Source: Muricoccus roseus (GTDB lineage Bacteria > Pseudomonadota > Alphaproteobacteria > Acetobacterales > Acetobacteraceae). Taken from it: a stretch of DNA of 64,000 nt. The stretch is from the NCBI RefSeq assembly GCF_900141905.1, contig NZ_FQZF01000014.1, positions 1 through 64,000 on the forward strand. The letters are read 5' to 3'. Below, piece after piece: positions 35,066 through 44,364 of this stretch. The position numbers and the translations under genes are program-made. Under the pieces are notes generated by a model. The model did not search any database. It saw nothing but the letters and a program-made list of their open reading frames with translations, and was not told where the DNA came from. Position 1 is the first letter of the stretch. The number at the start of each line of letters is the position of its first letter.

Positions 35066-35098
35066 GGCCCGCGCCATGGTGGCGTGGGCCGGGTTTTT
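35066..35098 (+). terminator. Rho-independent terminator between binding protein copies 3 and 4
   Basis: GGCCCGCGCCA (35066-35076) pairs with TGGCGTGGGCC (35080-35090), with one G-U pair, around a 3-nt loop. A TTTTT run sits at 35094-35098. This is the clearest terminator inside the transporter array and splits copies 1-3 from copy 4 and the permease genes. Confidence 0.75.
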
Positions 35099-35161
35099 CC
35101 GGCAGGCTGCGCCGGACAGGGATCGGGGCACGGCGAAGGCCGGCCCGTTTGGGGGCTTGAG

Positions 35162-36751
35162 ATGGATCGTCGTTCCTTCCTGATCGCTGGCACGGGCCTG
35201 GCTGCCGCCGGGCTTTCGGCACCGGCCCTGTCGCAGGGGGCCGATGCGCGCACGCTGCGCTTCGTGCCGCAGGCCAATCTCGCCAATTTCGACCCGATCT
35301 GGGGCACGCAATATGTCGTCCGCAACGCGGCGGCGATGGTGTGGGACACGCTCTATGGCGTGGACGCCCAGCTTCAGCCGCAGCGCCAGATGGTCGAGAG
35401 CGAGGAGGTCTCCTCCGACGGCCTCACCTGGACGTTCCGCCTCCGCTCCGGCCTGAAGTTCCACGATGGCGCCCCGGTCCTCGCCAAGGATGCGGTCGCC
35501 AGCCTCAAGCGCTGGGCGGTGCGCGATCCGATGGGTCAGATGATCCTGGCTATCCAGAACGAGCTGGCCGCGGTGGATGACCGGACCTTCCGCTGGTCGC
35601 TGAAGGCACCCTATCCCAAGATGCTGCTGGCGCTGGGCAAGAACAACAGCCCTTGCTCCTTCATCATGCCGGAGCGGATCGCCCGCACCGATCCCTTCCA
35701 GCAGATCACCGAATATGTCGGTTCCGGCCCCTTCCGCTTCGTGCGCAACGAATGGGTGCCGGGCGCCAAGGCCGTGTTCGAGAAGTTCGCGGACTACCAG
35801 CCCCGGAGCGAGCCCGCCTCCTGGCTCGCCGGCGGCAAGCGGGCGATGGTGGAGCGGGTGGAATGGGTGGTGATGCCCGACCCCGCCACCGCCGCCGCCG
35901 CCCTGCAGAACGGCGAGGTGGACTGGTGGGAGAACCCGATCAGCGACCTGATGCCGCTGCTCCGCCGCAACCGGAACATCCAGGCCGACGTCGCCGATCC
36001 GCTGGGCAACATCGGCACTTTCCGCATGAACCACCTGCACGCGCCCTTCAACGACGTGCGCGCCCGCAAGGCCGTTCTGATGGCGATCGACCAGGCCGAC
36101 GTGATGCGTGCGCTCGCCGGCGACGACGAGAGCATGTGGAAGCGCCTGCCGAGCTTCTTCACCCCCGGCACGCCGATCTACTCGGAGGAGGGCGGCGACC
36201 TGCTCAAGGGCCCTCGCAACTACGATGCCGCCAAGCGGCTGCTGGCCGAGAGCGGCTACAAGGGCGAGCCCGTCGTGATGCTGGTCGCCCAGGACCAGCC
36301 GATCACCAAGGCCCAGGGCGACGTGACCGCCGAGGCCATGCGCAAGATCGGCATGAACGTGGACTATGTCGCGACCGACTGGGGCACGGTGGGCAGCCGT
36401 CGCGCGATGAAGAACCCGCCCAGCCAGGGCGGCTGGAACATCTTCTTCTCCTGGCATGCGGGCGCGGACTGCATTAACCCGGCCGCGTACACCGCCATCC
36501 GCGCCAATGGCGACGGCGCCTGGTTCGGCTGGCCGAAGAGCGACGAGGTGGAGGCCAAGCGCGACGCCTGGTTCGCCGCCACCACCGTCGAGCAGGAAAA
36601 GGCCGCCATGGCCGCGCTGAACAAGGCGGCGATGGACCATGTCATCTTTGCCCCGACGGGCTTCTTCTCCTTCTACACCGCCTGGCGCCGCAACGTGTCC
36701 GGCATCGTGAAGGGGCCGCTGCCCTTCTTCTGGGGCGTCTCCAAGAGCTAG
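35162..36751 (+). CDS. Extracellular solute-binding protein, family 5, copy 4
   Basis: A 529-residue paralogue directly upstream of the permease genes. The Tat-type signal is MDRRSFLIAGTGLAAAG, cut near residue 24. Landmarks are VPQANLANFDPIWGT, TDWGTVGSRRAMKNPP and the ending FFWGVSKS. It lacks the QRR seen in copies 1-3 at the central motif. The ATG at 35162 begins the signal; the open frame upstream crosses the terminator. It lies ten bases before the first permease and is the most likely constitutive partner of the complex. Confidence 0.94.
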   Translation: MDRRSFLIAGTGLAAAGLSAPALSQGADARTLRFVPQANLANFDPIWGTQYVVRNAAAMVWDTLYGVDAQLQPQRQMVESEEVSSDGLTWTFRLRSGLKFHDGAPVLAKDAVASLKRWAVRDPMGQMILAIQNELAAVDDRTFRWSLKAPYPKMLLALGKNNSPCSFIMPERIARTDPFQQITEYVGSGPFRFVRNEWVPGAKAVFEKFADYQPRSEPASWLAGGKRAMVERVEWVVMPDPATAAAALQNGEVDWWENPISDLMPLLRRNRNIQADVADPLGNIGTFRMNHLHAPFNDVRARKAVLMAIDQADVMRALAGDDESMWKRLPSFFTPGTPIYSEEGGDLLKGPRNYDAAKRLLAESGYKGEPVVMLVAQDQPITKAQGDVTAEAMRKIGMNVDYVATDWGTVGSRRAMKNPPSQGGWNIFFSWHAGADCINPAAYTAIRANGDGAWFGWPKSDEVEAKRDAWFAATTVEQEKAAMAALNKAAMDHVIFAPTGFFSFYTAWRRNVSGIVKGPLPFFWGVSKS

Positions 36752-36760
36752 GGTATCAGG

Positions 36761-37702
36761 ATGTTCGCCTACGCCATCCGCCGAATCGTCGCCACCATCC
36801 CCGTCATGGCGGTGGTGGCCCTCTTCGTCTTCAGCCTTCTCTACATCTCTCCGGGCGATCCGGCGGCGGTGATCGCGGGCGACCAGGCCACGCCCCAGGA
36901 TGTCGAGCGCATCCGGGCGAGCCTGGGCCTCGACAGGCCCTATCTCGTCCGCTTCGGCGAATGGGTGTGGAACATCGTCCGGGGCGATCTCGGGACCTCG
37001 ATCTTCACCAACCTGCCGGTCAGCACCATGATTGCGCAGCGGATCGAGCCGACGCTCTCGCTCATGGTCATCACGCTCTTCCTCGCCATCGGCATCGCCG
37101 TGCCGATGGGCGTGGTCGCGGCCTGGAAGCAGGGCACCTGGATCGACCGGGCCGTGATGGGCTTCGCCGTTCTCGGCTTCTCCGTGCCGGTCTTCGTCGT
37201 CGGCTACCTGCTGGCCTATGTCTTTGCGCTGGAGCTCGATTGGCTCCCGGTGCAGGGCTACACGCCCTTCTCGCGCGGGATGTGGCCCTGGTTCCAGAAC
37301 CTGATCCTGCCGGCCGTCGCGCTGGGCGGCGTCTATATCGCCCTCATCGCCCGCATCACCCGCGCCACCATGCTGGAGGTGCTGCAGCAGGATTACATCC
37401 GCACCGCGCGGGCCAAGGGCGTGGGGCAGTCGGGCATCCTCTTCCTGCACGCGCTCAAGAACGCGGCGGTGCCCATCGTCACGGTCGTCGGCATCGGCGT
37501 CGCGCTCCTGATCGGCGGCGCGGTCGTCACCGAGAGCGTCTTCGCCATTCCCGGCCTCGGCCGGCTGACGGTGGATGCCATCCTCCGCCGCGACTACCCG
37601 GTGATCCAGGGCGTGATCCTTCTCTTCTCCTTCGTCTACGTCCTGGTGAACCTGCTGATCGATCTCCTCTACACCCTGTTCGATCCGAGGATCCGGTATT
37701 GA
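36761..37702 (+). CDS. Peptide-type ABC transporter permease (DppB-like), cluster 2
   Basis: A 313-residue inner-membrane permease. The N-terminal helix (IRRIVATIPVMAVVALFVFSLLYI) is followed by SPGDPAAVIAGDQATP and LGLDRPYLVRFGEW, typical of DppB proteins. The ATPase-contact loop is TMLEVLQQDYIRTARAKG. It starts ten bases after binding protein copy 4 and its stop overlaps the next start (TTGA). It forms the channel with the following permease. Confidence 0.94.
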   Translation: MFAYAIRRIVATIPVMAVVALFVFSLLYISPGDPAAVIAGDQATPQDVERIRASLGLDRPYLVRFGEWVWNIVRGDLGTSIFTNLPVSTMIAQRIEPTLSLMVITLFLAIGIAVPMGVVAAWKQGTWIDRAVMGFAVLGFSVPVFVVGYLLAYVFALELDWLPVQGYTPFSRGMWPWFQNLILPAVALGGVYIALIARITRATMLEVLQQDYIRTARAKGVGQSGILFLHALKNAAVPIVTVVGIGVALLIGGAVVTESVFAIPGLGRLTVDAILRRDYPVIQGVILLFSFVYVLVNLLIDLLYTLFDPRIRY

Positions 37703-38625
37703 GCACCACCACCCTCCAGCCGGGCCGCCTCGGGCCCGGCGATGTCGCCGCCGCGGCGCCGCTGCCGGACATCATGCCGCCCGTGAAGGCCCGGAAGGGC
37801 TTCATTGGCTTTCTTCGCCGCAACCCGACCATCGCGATCGGCGGCGGGCTGATGCTGCTGATCATCGCAATCGCGATCTTCGCGCCGCTGCTCTGGACGA
37901 CCGACCCCACCGCGCTCGCCCCCGCCCGGCGCACGCGGGAACCCTCGGCCATGTACTGGTTCGGCACGGACATGCTGGGCCGGGACGTCTACTCCCGCGT
38001 GCTCTACGGCGCGCGCGTGTCCCTGACCGTCGGCTTCTCGGTCGCCTTCTTCTCCTCGCTCATCGGGCTGACCATCGGCCTCACCTCGGGCTTCATCCGT
38101 TGGGCCGATGCCATCGTCATGCGGATCATGGACGGGCTGATGTCCATCCCCTCCATCCTGCTGGCCATCGCCCTCATGGCGCTGACCCGCGGCAGCGTGG
38201 GCAACGTGATCCTGGCCATCACCATCGCCGAGGTGCCGCGCGTCTCGCGCCTCGTGCGCGGCGTCGTGCTCTCGCTCCGTGAGCAGCCCTATGTGGATGC
38301 GGCGGTCGCCTCGGGCACCACCACGCCTCGCATCATCTTCCGCCACATCCTGCCCAACACGCTCGCGCCACTCACGGTGCAGGCGACCTATATCTGCGCC
38401 AGCGCGATGATCGCGGAGAGCATCCTCTCCTTCATCGGCGCCGGCACGCCGCCCATCATCCCCTCCTGGGGGAACATCATGGCGGAGGGGAGGGCGCTCT
38501 GGCAGGTGAAGCCCTATATCGTCTTCTTCCCCGCCATCTTCCTGTCGCTCACCGTGCTCGCCGTGAACCTCCTCGGCGACGGCCTGCGCGACGCGCTCGA
38601 TCCCCGCATGGCGAAGAGGGTCTGA
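37699..38625 (+). CDS. Peptide-type ABC transporter permease (DppC-like), cluster 2
   Basis: A 308-residue permease. A 35-residue cytosolic N-terminus precedes the first helix ([22 protein letters not shown]); the family motif [20 protein letters not shown] and the ending [16 protein letters not shown] are clear. The most likely start is a TTG at 37699 inside the TTGA overlap with the upstream gene; an ATG at 37774 would shorten the N-terminus but keep all helices. The ATPase genes follow after two bases. Confidence 0.92.
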   Translation: MSTTTLQPGRLGPGDVAAAAPLPDIMPPVKARKGFIGFLRRNPTIAIGGGLMLLIIAIAIFAPLLWTTDPTALAPARRTREPSAMYWFGTDMLGRDVYSRVLYGARVSLTVGFSVAFFSSLIGLTIGLTSGFIRWADAIVMRIMDGLMSIPSILLAIALMALTRGSVGNVILAITIAEVPRVSRLVRGVVLSLREQPYVDAAVASGTTTPRIIFRHILPNTLAPLTVQATYICASAMIAESILSFIGAGTPPIIPSWGNIMAEGRALWQVKPYIVFFPAIFLSLTVLAVNLLGDGLRDALDPRMAKRV

Positions 38626-38627
38626 CC

Positions 38628-39622
<995 letters not shown>

Positions 39623-39626
<4 letters not shown>

Positions 39627-40660
39627 GTGCCACGCTCACCCCTCCCAAGCCGATCCTTCAGGTCGACGACCTGAAGAAGCACTTCCCCCTGCGCGGCGGC
39701 CTGCTCGGCGGCGTCACGGGTCATGTCTATGCCGTGGACGGAATCTCCTTCGAGATCGCGAAGGGCGAGACCCTGTCGCTGGTGGGCGAATCGGGCTGCG
39801 GCAAGTCCACGGTCGGGAAGGCCGTGCTGCGCCTGTTCGACATCACCGCCGGCCAGGTGGTGCTGGATGGGACGCGGATCGACACCCTGCCGCAATCCAC
39901 TCTGCGCCCCATGCGGCGCCGCGTGCAGGTGGTCTTCCAGGACCCGTTCAGCAGCCTGAACCCGCGCATGCGGGTGAAGGACATCCTGGCGGAGCCGATC
40001 CGCAATTTCGGCCTCGCCAAGAACAATGCCGACCTGGACCGCCGACTCGCGGAGCTGATGGACACCGTGCGCCTGCCGCGCGATGCCATCACCCGCTGGC
40101 CGCATGAATTCTCCGGCGGCCAGCGCCAGCGCATCGGCATCGCCCGCGCGCTCGCGGCCGAGCCGGACCTCATCATCTGCGACGAGGCCGTCTCGGCCCT
40201 CGACGTCTCGGTGAAGGCGCAGATCGTCAACCTGCTGCAGGACCTGCAGAAGGAGCTCGGACTCGCCCTGCTCTTCATCAGCCACGACCTGGCGATCGTC
40301 GAGCACATGACCCACCGGGTAGCCGTGATGTATCTCGGCAAGATCGTGGAGGTGGCGCCGCGCCGCAGCCTCTTCGCCGCGCCGAAGCACCCCTATACCC
40401 AGGCGCTGCTCTCGGCCGTGCCGGTGCCGCAGCCCGGGGCCGCGCGCCAGCGCATCATCCTCAAGGGCGACGTGCCGAGCCCGATCAACCCGCCCAGCGG
40501 CTGCCGCTTCCACACGCGCTGCCCCTATGTCTTCGACCGCTGCCGGGTGGACGAACCGCTGCTGAAGCCGACCAGCCCGGCGCATACGGCGGCCTGCCAC
40601 CTGCACGACCTCCCGCCGGAACAGAACCCGCTTTCGGCGGATGCGTCGCCCCTCATCTGA
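39623..40660 (+). CDS. Peptide ABC transporter ATP-binding protein (DppF-like), cluster 2
   Basis: A 345-residue ATPase with the Walker [19 protein letters not shown], the signature FSGGQRQRI, a Walker B of CDEAVSALD, where the usual DEPTS is replaced by DEAVS (a common variant), and SHDLAIV. The C-terminal extension includes [15 protein letters not shown] hairpin spans its stop codon (40643-40670). It closes the transporter set and is followed by the iron-sulfur subunit gene. Confidence 0.95.
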
Positions 40661-40670
40661 GGGGCGTCGC
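40643..40670 (+). terminator. Hairpin across the ATPase stop codon
   Basis: GCGTCGCCCCTCA pairs with TGAGGGGCGTCGC across the stop codon at 40658-40660, with one internal T-T mismatch. It has no T tract. It could lower read-through into the oxidoreductase genes downstream or protect the transporter mRNA. Confidence 0.4.
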
Positions 40671-40729
40671 TTGACGCGTCGGGGGCGCCGCGCGAGGTTC
40701 CGTGCCGTGGATTGCGCGGGGAGGTGACC

Positions 40730-41233
40730 ATGCCGAGTGTGAGCCTGACGGTGAACGGCCAGCCCCACAGCGTGGAGGTGGAGGGCCGCACCCTTCTGGT
40801 GGAGCTGCTGCGCGAGAAGCTCCGCCTCACCGGTACCCATGTGGGCTGCGACACGAGCCAGTGCGGCGCCTGCGTCGTGCATGTGGATGGCGAAAGCGTG
40901 AAGTCCTGCACCATTCTGGCCGTGCAGGCGGATGGCAGCGCCGTGACGACCATCGAGGGGCTTGCCGCGCCGGACGGCACGCTGCACCCGATGCAGGAGG
41001 CCTTCCGCGAATACCACGCCCTGCAATGCGGCTTCTGCACGCCGGGCATGGTCATGTCGGCCATCGACCTGGTGAAGAAGCACCCGGACGGCATGTCCGA
41101 GCATGAAATCCGGGAAGGGCTCGAGGGCAATCTCTGCCGCTGCACGGGCTACCACAACATCGTCAAGGCGATCGCCGCGGCGCAGGAGGTCATCCATGGC
41201 CGCCGCGAGACGCTGGCGCCCGCCGAAGCGTGA
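40730..41233 (+). CDS. (2Fe-2S) subunit of a molybdenum hydroxylase (CoxS-like)
   Basis: A 167-residue electron-transfer subunit of the xanthine dehydrogenase/CO dehydrogenase family. The first cluster is plant-ferredoxin-like with Cys40, Cys45, Cys48 and Cys60; the second uses Cys100, Cys103, Cys136 and Cys138 in QCGFCTPG and LCRCTGY. GGGGAGG lies just before the ATG at 40730, which fixes the start. It passes electrons from the Mo site of a large subunit to the FAD subunit. The FAD subunit follows, but no large subunit is next to it, which is unusual. Confidence 0.95.
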   Translation: MPSVSLTVNGQPHSVEVEGRTLLVELLREKLRLTGTHVGCDTSQCGACVVHVDGESVKSCTILAVQADGSAVTTIEGLAAPDGTLHPMQEAFREYHALQCGFCTPGMVMSAIDLVKKHPDGMSEHEIREGLEGNLCRCTGYHNIVKAIAAAQEVIHGRRETLAPAEA

Positions 41234-41251
41234 TCCGGAGGCCTGATCCCG

Positions 41252-42043
41252 ATGTATGATTTCGCCTTCCACAAGCCGAGCAGCCTCTCCGAGGCCGTCG
41301 CCCTCCTGGCCGATCCCGATGCCCGCCCCATCTCGGGCGGCCAAACGATCCTCCCCGCGCTGAAGCACCGGCTGGACCGCCCCTCGGCCCTGGTGGACCT
41401 CTCCGGAATCGCCGAGCTCCGCGGCATCCGGCGGGAGGGGGACCGGATCGTGATCGGTGCGATGTCCCGCCATGCCGAGATCAGCCGGGATCCGACGGTC
41501 GCGGCCGCCATTCCGGCGCTGGCCCGCATGGCCGGCAACCTGGGCGACACCCAGGTCCGCAATCGCGGCACCATGGGTGGATCGCTCGCGAACAACGACC
41601 CAGCGGCCGACTACCCCGCCGCCGCACTGGGCCTGGGAGCCACCTTCGTCACCAGCCGGCGCCGCATCGGGGCGGATGACTACTTCCAGGGCATGTTCGC
41701 CACGGCGCTGGAGCCCGGCGAGCTGCTGACCGCCATCGAGTTCCCGGTGCCGGAGAAGGCCGGCTACGCCAAGATGCGGAACCCCGCCTCCCGCTATGTC
41801 ATGACCGGCGTCTTCGTCGCGCGCGGGCCCATGGGCGTGCGGGTGGCGGTGAACGGGGCTGGGCCCGGCGTGTTCCGCCAGGCGGAGATGGAAGCCGCGC
41901 TGGCCGCCAACTGGTCTGCGGACGCCGTGGCCGGCATCCGCCAGTCTCCGGACACGCTGAACGGGGACATCCATGGCAGCGCGGAATACCGCGCCCATCT
42001 CGTCACGGTGATGGCCAAGCGCGCCGTCCTGGATGCGGGCTGA
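41252..42043 (+). CDS. FAD-binding subunit of a molybdenum hydroxylase (CoxM-like)
   Basis: A 263-residue FAD subunit. The PCMH-type FAD domain is shown by PISGGQTILPALK (about 28-40) and GNLGDTQVRNRGTMGGSLANNDPAADYP (written here in part; the TMGGS loop binds FAD). The C-terminal CO dehydrogenase flavoprotein domain starts near residue 165 with FPVPEKAGYAKM. It completes an electron chain with the upstream iron-sulfur subunit. Its last 11 bases overlap the following oxidoreductase gene. The catalytic CoxL-type subunit is absent from the whole window. Confidence 0.94.
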   Translation: MYDFAFHKPSSLSEAVALLADPDARPISGGQTILPALKHRLDRPSALVDLSGIAELRGIRREGDRIVIGAMSRHAEISRDPTVAAAIPALARMAGNLGDTQVRNRGTMGGSLANNDPAADYPAAALGLGATFVTSRRRIGADDYFQGMFATALEPGELLTAIEFPVPEKAGYAKMRNPASRYVMTGVFVARGPMGVRVAVNGAGPGVFRQAEMEAALAANWSADAVAGIRQSPDTLNGDIHGSAEYRAHLVTVMAKRAVLDAG

Positions 42044-43316
42044 GCCCACGCCCGGCGGCGCGCATCTCGTCGTCATCGGCGCCGGCATCATCGGCGCCGC
42101 CACCGCCCTGGCGGCGCTGGACCGGGGCCTTCGCGTCACCATCCTCGATCCCGGCCCGCCGGGCGGGGAGCAGGCCGCCTCCTACGGCAATGGCTGCTGG
42201 CTTTCGGTGATGTCGGTCATTCCACCGGCCGTTCCCGGCCTGTGGAAGCAGGTTCCGGCTTTCCTGCGCGACCCCCTGGGCCCGCTGGCCATCCGCTGGT
42301 CCTACCTGCCGCGGGCTCTCCCCTGGCTCTGGGCCTATCTCCGCTCCGGCTGGACCGAGGCGCGGGTGCTGGCCACCGCCCGGGCCCTTCACAACCTGCT
42401 GGCCGATGCTCCGGCCCTGCACCGGGCCCTGGCCGAGCGGGCCGGCGTCGGCGAGCTGATCCGGCGCGACGGGCTGATGTATGTCTATCCCTCCCGCGCC
42501 GAGTTCGAGCGCGAGGCGATGGGCTTCCGTATCCGGCGGGCGGTCGGCCTGCGCTGGAAGGAGATCGGGCCGGAGGAAATGCGCCAGCTCCAGCCTGAGC
42601 TCGACCCGCGCTACGGCTTCGGCGCGCTGTTCGAGGAAGCCGGGCACTGCACGGACCCCGGCGCCTATGTGGCGGCCTTGGTGGACCGGGCCGTCGCCGA
42701 GGGTGCGACGCTCCGCCGCGCCAAAGCCACCGGCTTCCGGCTGGAGGGCGGTCGGCTGAAGGCGGTGCGGACCGGGGAGGGAGAGATCCTGGCCGATCGC
42801 GCGGTGATCGCGGCGGGCGCCCATTCCAAACCCCTGTCCGCCGCCGCCGGCTCGCGCGTGCCGCTCGAGACGGAGCGCGGCTACCATGCCGTGATCCTCG
42901 GGGCGCAGACCGGGCCGCGCATCCCGATCATGCCGTCGGACGGGAAGATGGGCATCACCGCCACCCGCGCGGGGCTTCGCGCCTCGGGGCAGGTGGAGAT
43001 CGCCGGGCTGGCGGCGGCGCCCAACTGGAAGCGGGCGGAAATCCTGCGGGACCACCTGCTCCGGGCCTTTCCGAAGCTGCCGCGAGACCTGCCGCCGGAG
43101 AAGCTGGCCTTCTGGATGGGCCACCGCCCCTCCATGCCGGACGGGCTCCCCTGCCTCGGCCATGCCGCCGCGACGCCCGATATCGTGCTGGCTTTCGGCC
43201 ACGGCCATGTGGGGCTGGTGGCCGGCCCGCGCAGCGGGGAAGCCGCCGCGGCGCTGGCCGCCGGCGGCGAGCCCGGGATTGACCTCAGGCCCTATGATCC
43301 CCGCCGATTCGGCTAG
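42033..43316 (+). CDS. FAD-dependent oxidoreductase, DAO family (D-amino acid dehydrogenase-like)
   Basis: A 427-residue flavoprotein with the N-terminal dinucleotide-binding motif VVIGAGIIGAATALAALDRG (about 13-32) and a C-terminal FAD-binding end (FGHGHVGLVAGPRSGEAAAAL). The length and the ASYGNGCWLS segment fit the DadA-like D-amino acid dehydrogenases, which oxidise D-amino acids or related amines. The start overlaps the FAD-subunit gene by 11 bases, so translation is coupled. Placement after a peptide-type transporter with four binding proteins suggests it oxidises an imported amine or amino-acid derivative. Confidence 0.9.
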   Translation: MRAEPTPGGAHLVVIGAGIIGAATALAALDRGLRVTILDPGPPGGEQAASYGNGCWLSVMSVIPPAVPGLWKQVPAFLRDPLGPLAIRWSYLPRALPWLWAYLRSGWTEARVLATARALHNLLADAPALHRALAERAGVGELIRRDGLMYVYPSRAEFEREAMGFRIRRAVGLRWKEIGPEEMRQLQPELDPRYGFGALFEEAGHCTDPGAYVAALVDRAVAEGATLRRAKATGFRLEGGRLKAVRTGEGEILADRAVIAAGAHSKPLSAAAGSRVPLETERGYHAVILGAQTGPRIPIMPSDGKMGITATRAGLRASGQVEIAGLAAAPNWKRAEILRDHLLRAFPKLPRDLPPEKLAFWMGHRPSMPDGLPCLGHAAATPDIVLAFGHGHVGLVAGPRSGEAAAALAAGGEPGIDLRPYDPRRFG

Positions 43317-43398
43317 CATTCCTTGCTTGGCCGTGCCAGCATGAGGATACCGGTCCTGCATCCCGTCGGGCCGATCTGTTTGCGGATAATGAGATACA

Positions 43399-44184
43399 GT
43401 GTTCCCCGAGAATGAATCGCAGGGTGGCACCGGGCCCGTAGAGGCCGAGGTGAAGTGGTACAACGGCCGTAAGGGTTTCGGCTTCGTGCTCGGGCCCGAC
43501 GGTCAGGATGTGTTCTTCCACGCTTCGGCAATGGCCGAGGCCGGCATCCAGTCGGCCGATACGGGTGACAAGCTCGTCTGCGAGATCGGCACCGACCGCC
43601 AGGGGCGTCGCCTGGTCACCCGCATCGTTGAGCTGAAGCCCGGCCCCGGCGGCGGCGCTGGTGGCGGCGGTGGCTTCGGGGACCGCCCGCCGCGCCGTGA
43701 CTTCGGCGGTGGTGGTGGTGGCTTCGGCGACCGTCCGCCGCGCCGTGACTTCGGCGGGGGTGGTGGTGGCTTCGGCGACCGTCCGCCGCGCCGTGACTTC
43801 GGCGGCGGTGGTGGTGGCTTCGGCGACCCGCCGCCGCGCCGTGACGGCGGCGCCGGTGGTGGTGGCTTCGGTGGCCCGCCGGGCGGTGGCTTCGGCGCCC
43901 CGCGCCGCGAGTTCGGTGGTGGCGGTGGCGACCGTCCGCCGCGCCGCGACTTCGGCCGTGACGAGGGTGGCCCGACCTATGCCGTGAACGGCACGGTGAA
44001 GTGGTTCGACCAGGTTCGTGGCTTCGGCTTCGTGACCCCGGATGATGGCGGCCAGGACGTGTTCCTGCACTCCTCCGTCCTGCAGCGCGCCGGCGTGACC
44101 GACGTGCAGCAGGGCCAGAAGGTGGCGCTGGACGTGCGCGACGGCCAGCGCGGCCGCCAGGCCGTGCAGTACAAGGGCGGCTGA
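43399..44184 (+). CDS. Double cold-shock-domain protein with Arg/Gly-rich repeat linker
   Basis: A 261-residue nucleic-acid-binding protein. The first cold-shock domain (about 13-80) has RNP1 KGFGFV and RNP2 VFFH; the second (about 195-261) has RNP1 RGFGFV and RNP2 VFLH. Between them lies a linker of about 110 residues made of repeats FGDRPPRRDFGGGGGG, like eukaryotic RGG boxes, encoded by 48-bp DNA repeats. The start is a GTG at 43399; a stop three codons upstream excludes a longer protein. The expected role is RNA chaperone or transcription antitermination; the linker may drive RNA binding or condensation. It stands alone, with its own terminator. Confidence 0.93.
   Translation: MFPENESQGGTGPVEAEVKWYNGRKGFGFVLGPDGQDVFFHASAMAEAGIQSADTGDKLVCEIGTDRQGRRLVTRIVELKPGPGGGAGGGGGFGDRPPRRDFGGGGGGFGDRPPRRDFGGGGGGFGDRPPRRDFGGGGGGFGDPPPRRDGGAGGGGFGGPPGGGFGAPRREFGGGGGDRPPRRDFGRDEGGPTYAVNGTVKWFDQVRGFGFVTPDDGGQDVFLHSSVLQRAGVTDVQQGQKVALDVRDGQRGRQAVQYKGG
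43675..43866 (+). repeat. 48-bp tandem repeats inside the cold-shock gene
   Basis: Four near-identical 48-bp units start at 43675, 43723, 43771 and 43819, each encoding FGDRPPRRDFGGGGGG or a close variant. The fourth unit decays and is followed by degenerate copies to about 43970. Copy number could vary by slippage or recombination without breaking the frame, since the unit is a multiple of three. Confidence 0.92.
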
Positions 44185-44210
44185 TCGCCGCATCCCTTGC
44201 TGATTGATGA

Positions 44211-44239
44211 GGGGCCCCGGCCATGTGCCGGGGCCTTTC
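44211..44239 (+). terminator. Rho-independent terminator after the cold-shock gene
   Basis: GGCCCCGGC (44213-44221) pairs with GCCGGGGCC (44227-44235) around a 5-nt loop and is followed by TTTCT. It lies 27 bases past the stop. Confidence 0.8.
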
Positions 44240-44265
44240 TGATTCCTGGGGACCCGTGCTTCAGG

Positions 44266-44292
44266 AAAAATACGTGGCCCGGCTGCCGTTAG
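44266..44292 (+). promoter_or_regulatory. Possible flagellar sigma (FliA-type) promoter of flagellin
   Basis: AAAAATAC (44266-44273), an 11-base spacer, and GCCGTTAG (44285-44292) resemble the FliA consensus TAAAGTTT-N11-GCCGATAA: the -10 part matches in six of eight bases at exact spacing, the -35 part only partly. It lies 72 bases before the flagellin start. Confidence 0.35.
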
Positions 44293-44364
44293 CGATTGGT
44301 TCATCCTTCTCGCTCAGTGTCTTCCCGAGGGCGGGCGACCCGCCGACGCGAAGGGAAGACCCCG

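Noticed and set aside
33458-37450. A 1330-codon open frame on the reverse strand opposite the binding-protein array
   Set aside because: It is the mirror of real genes in GC-rich DNA: no domain, no ribosome site, His/Gly/Asp/Arg-rich composition typical of antisense frames, and the forward genes are clear family members.
43385-43390. GATAAT just before the cold-shock gene as a -10 box
   Set aside because: No -35 box at standard distance, and it would place the start of transcription at the GTG itself; left unannotated.
43675-43970. Regular 48-bp repeats that could suggest a CRISPR array
   Set aside because: The units adjoin without spacers and encode a Gly/Arg-rich linker in frame within a cold-shock protein.
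44274-44285. A possible sigma-54 promoter (TGG...TGC) before flagellin
   Set aside because: The distance between the GG and GC elements is about three bases too short for sigma-54.
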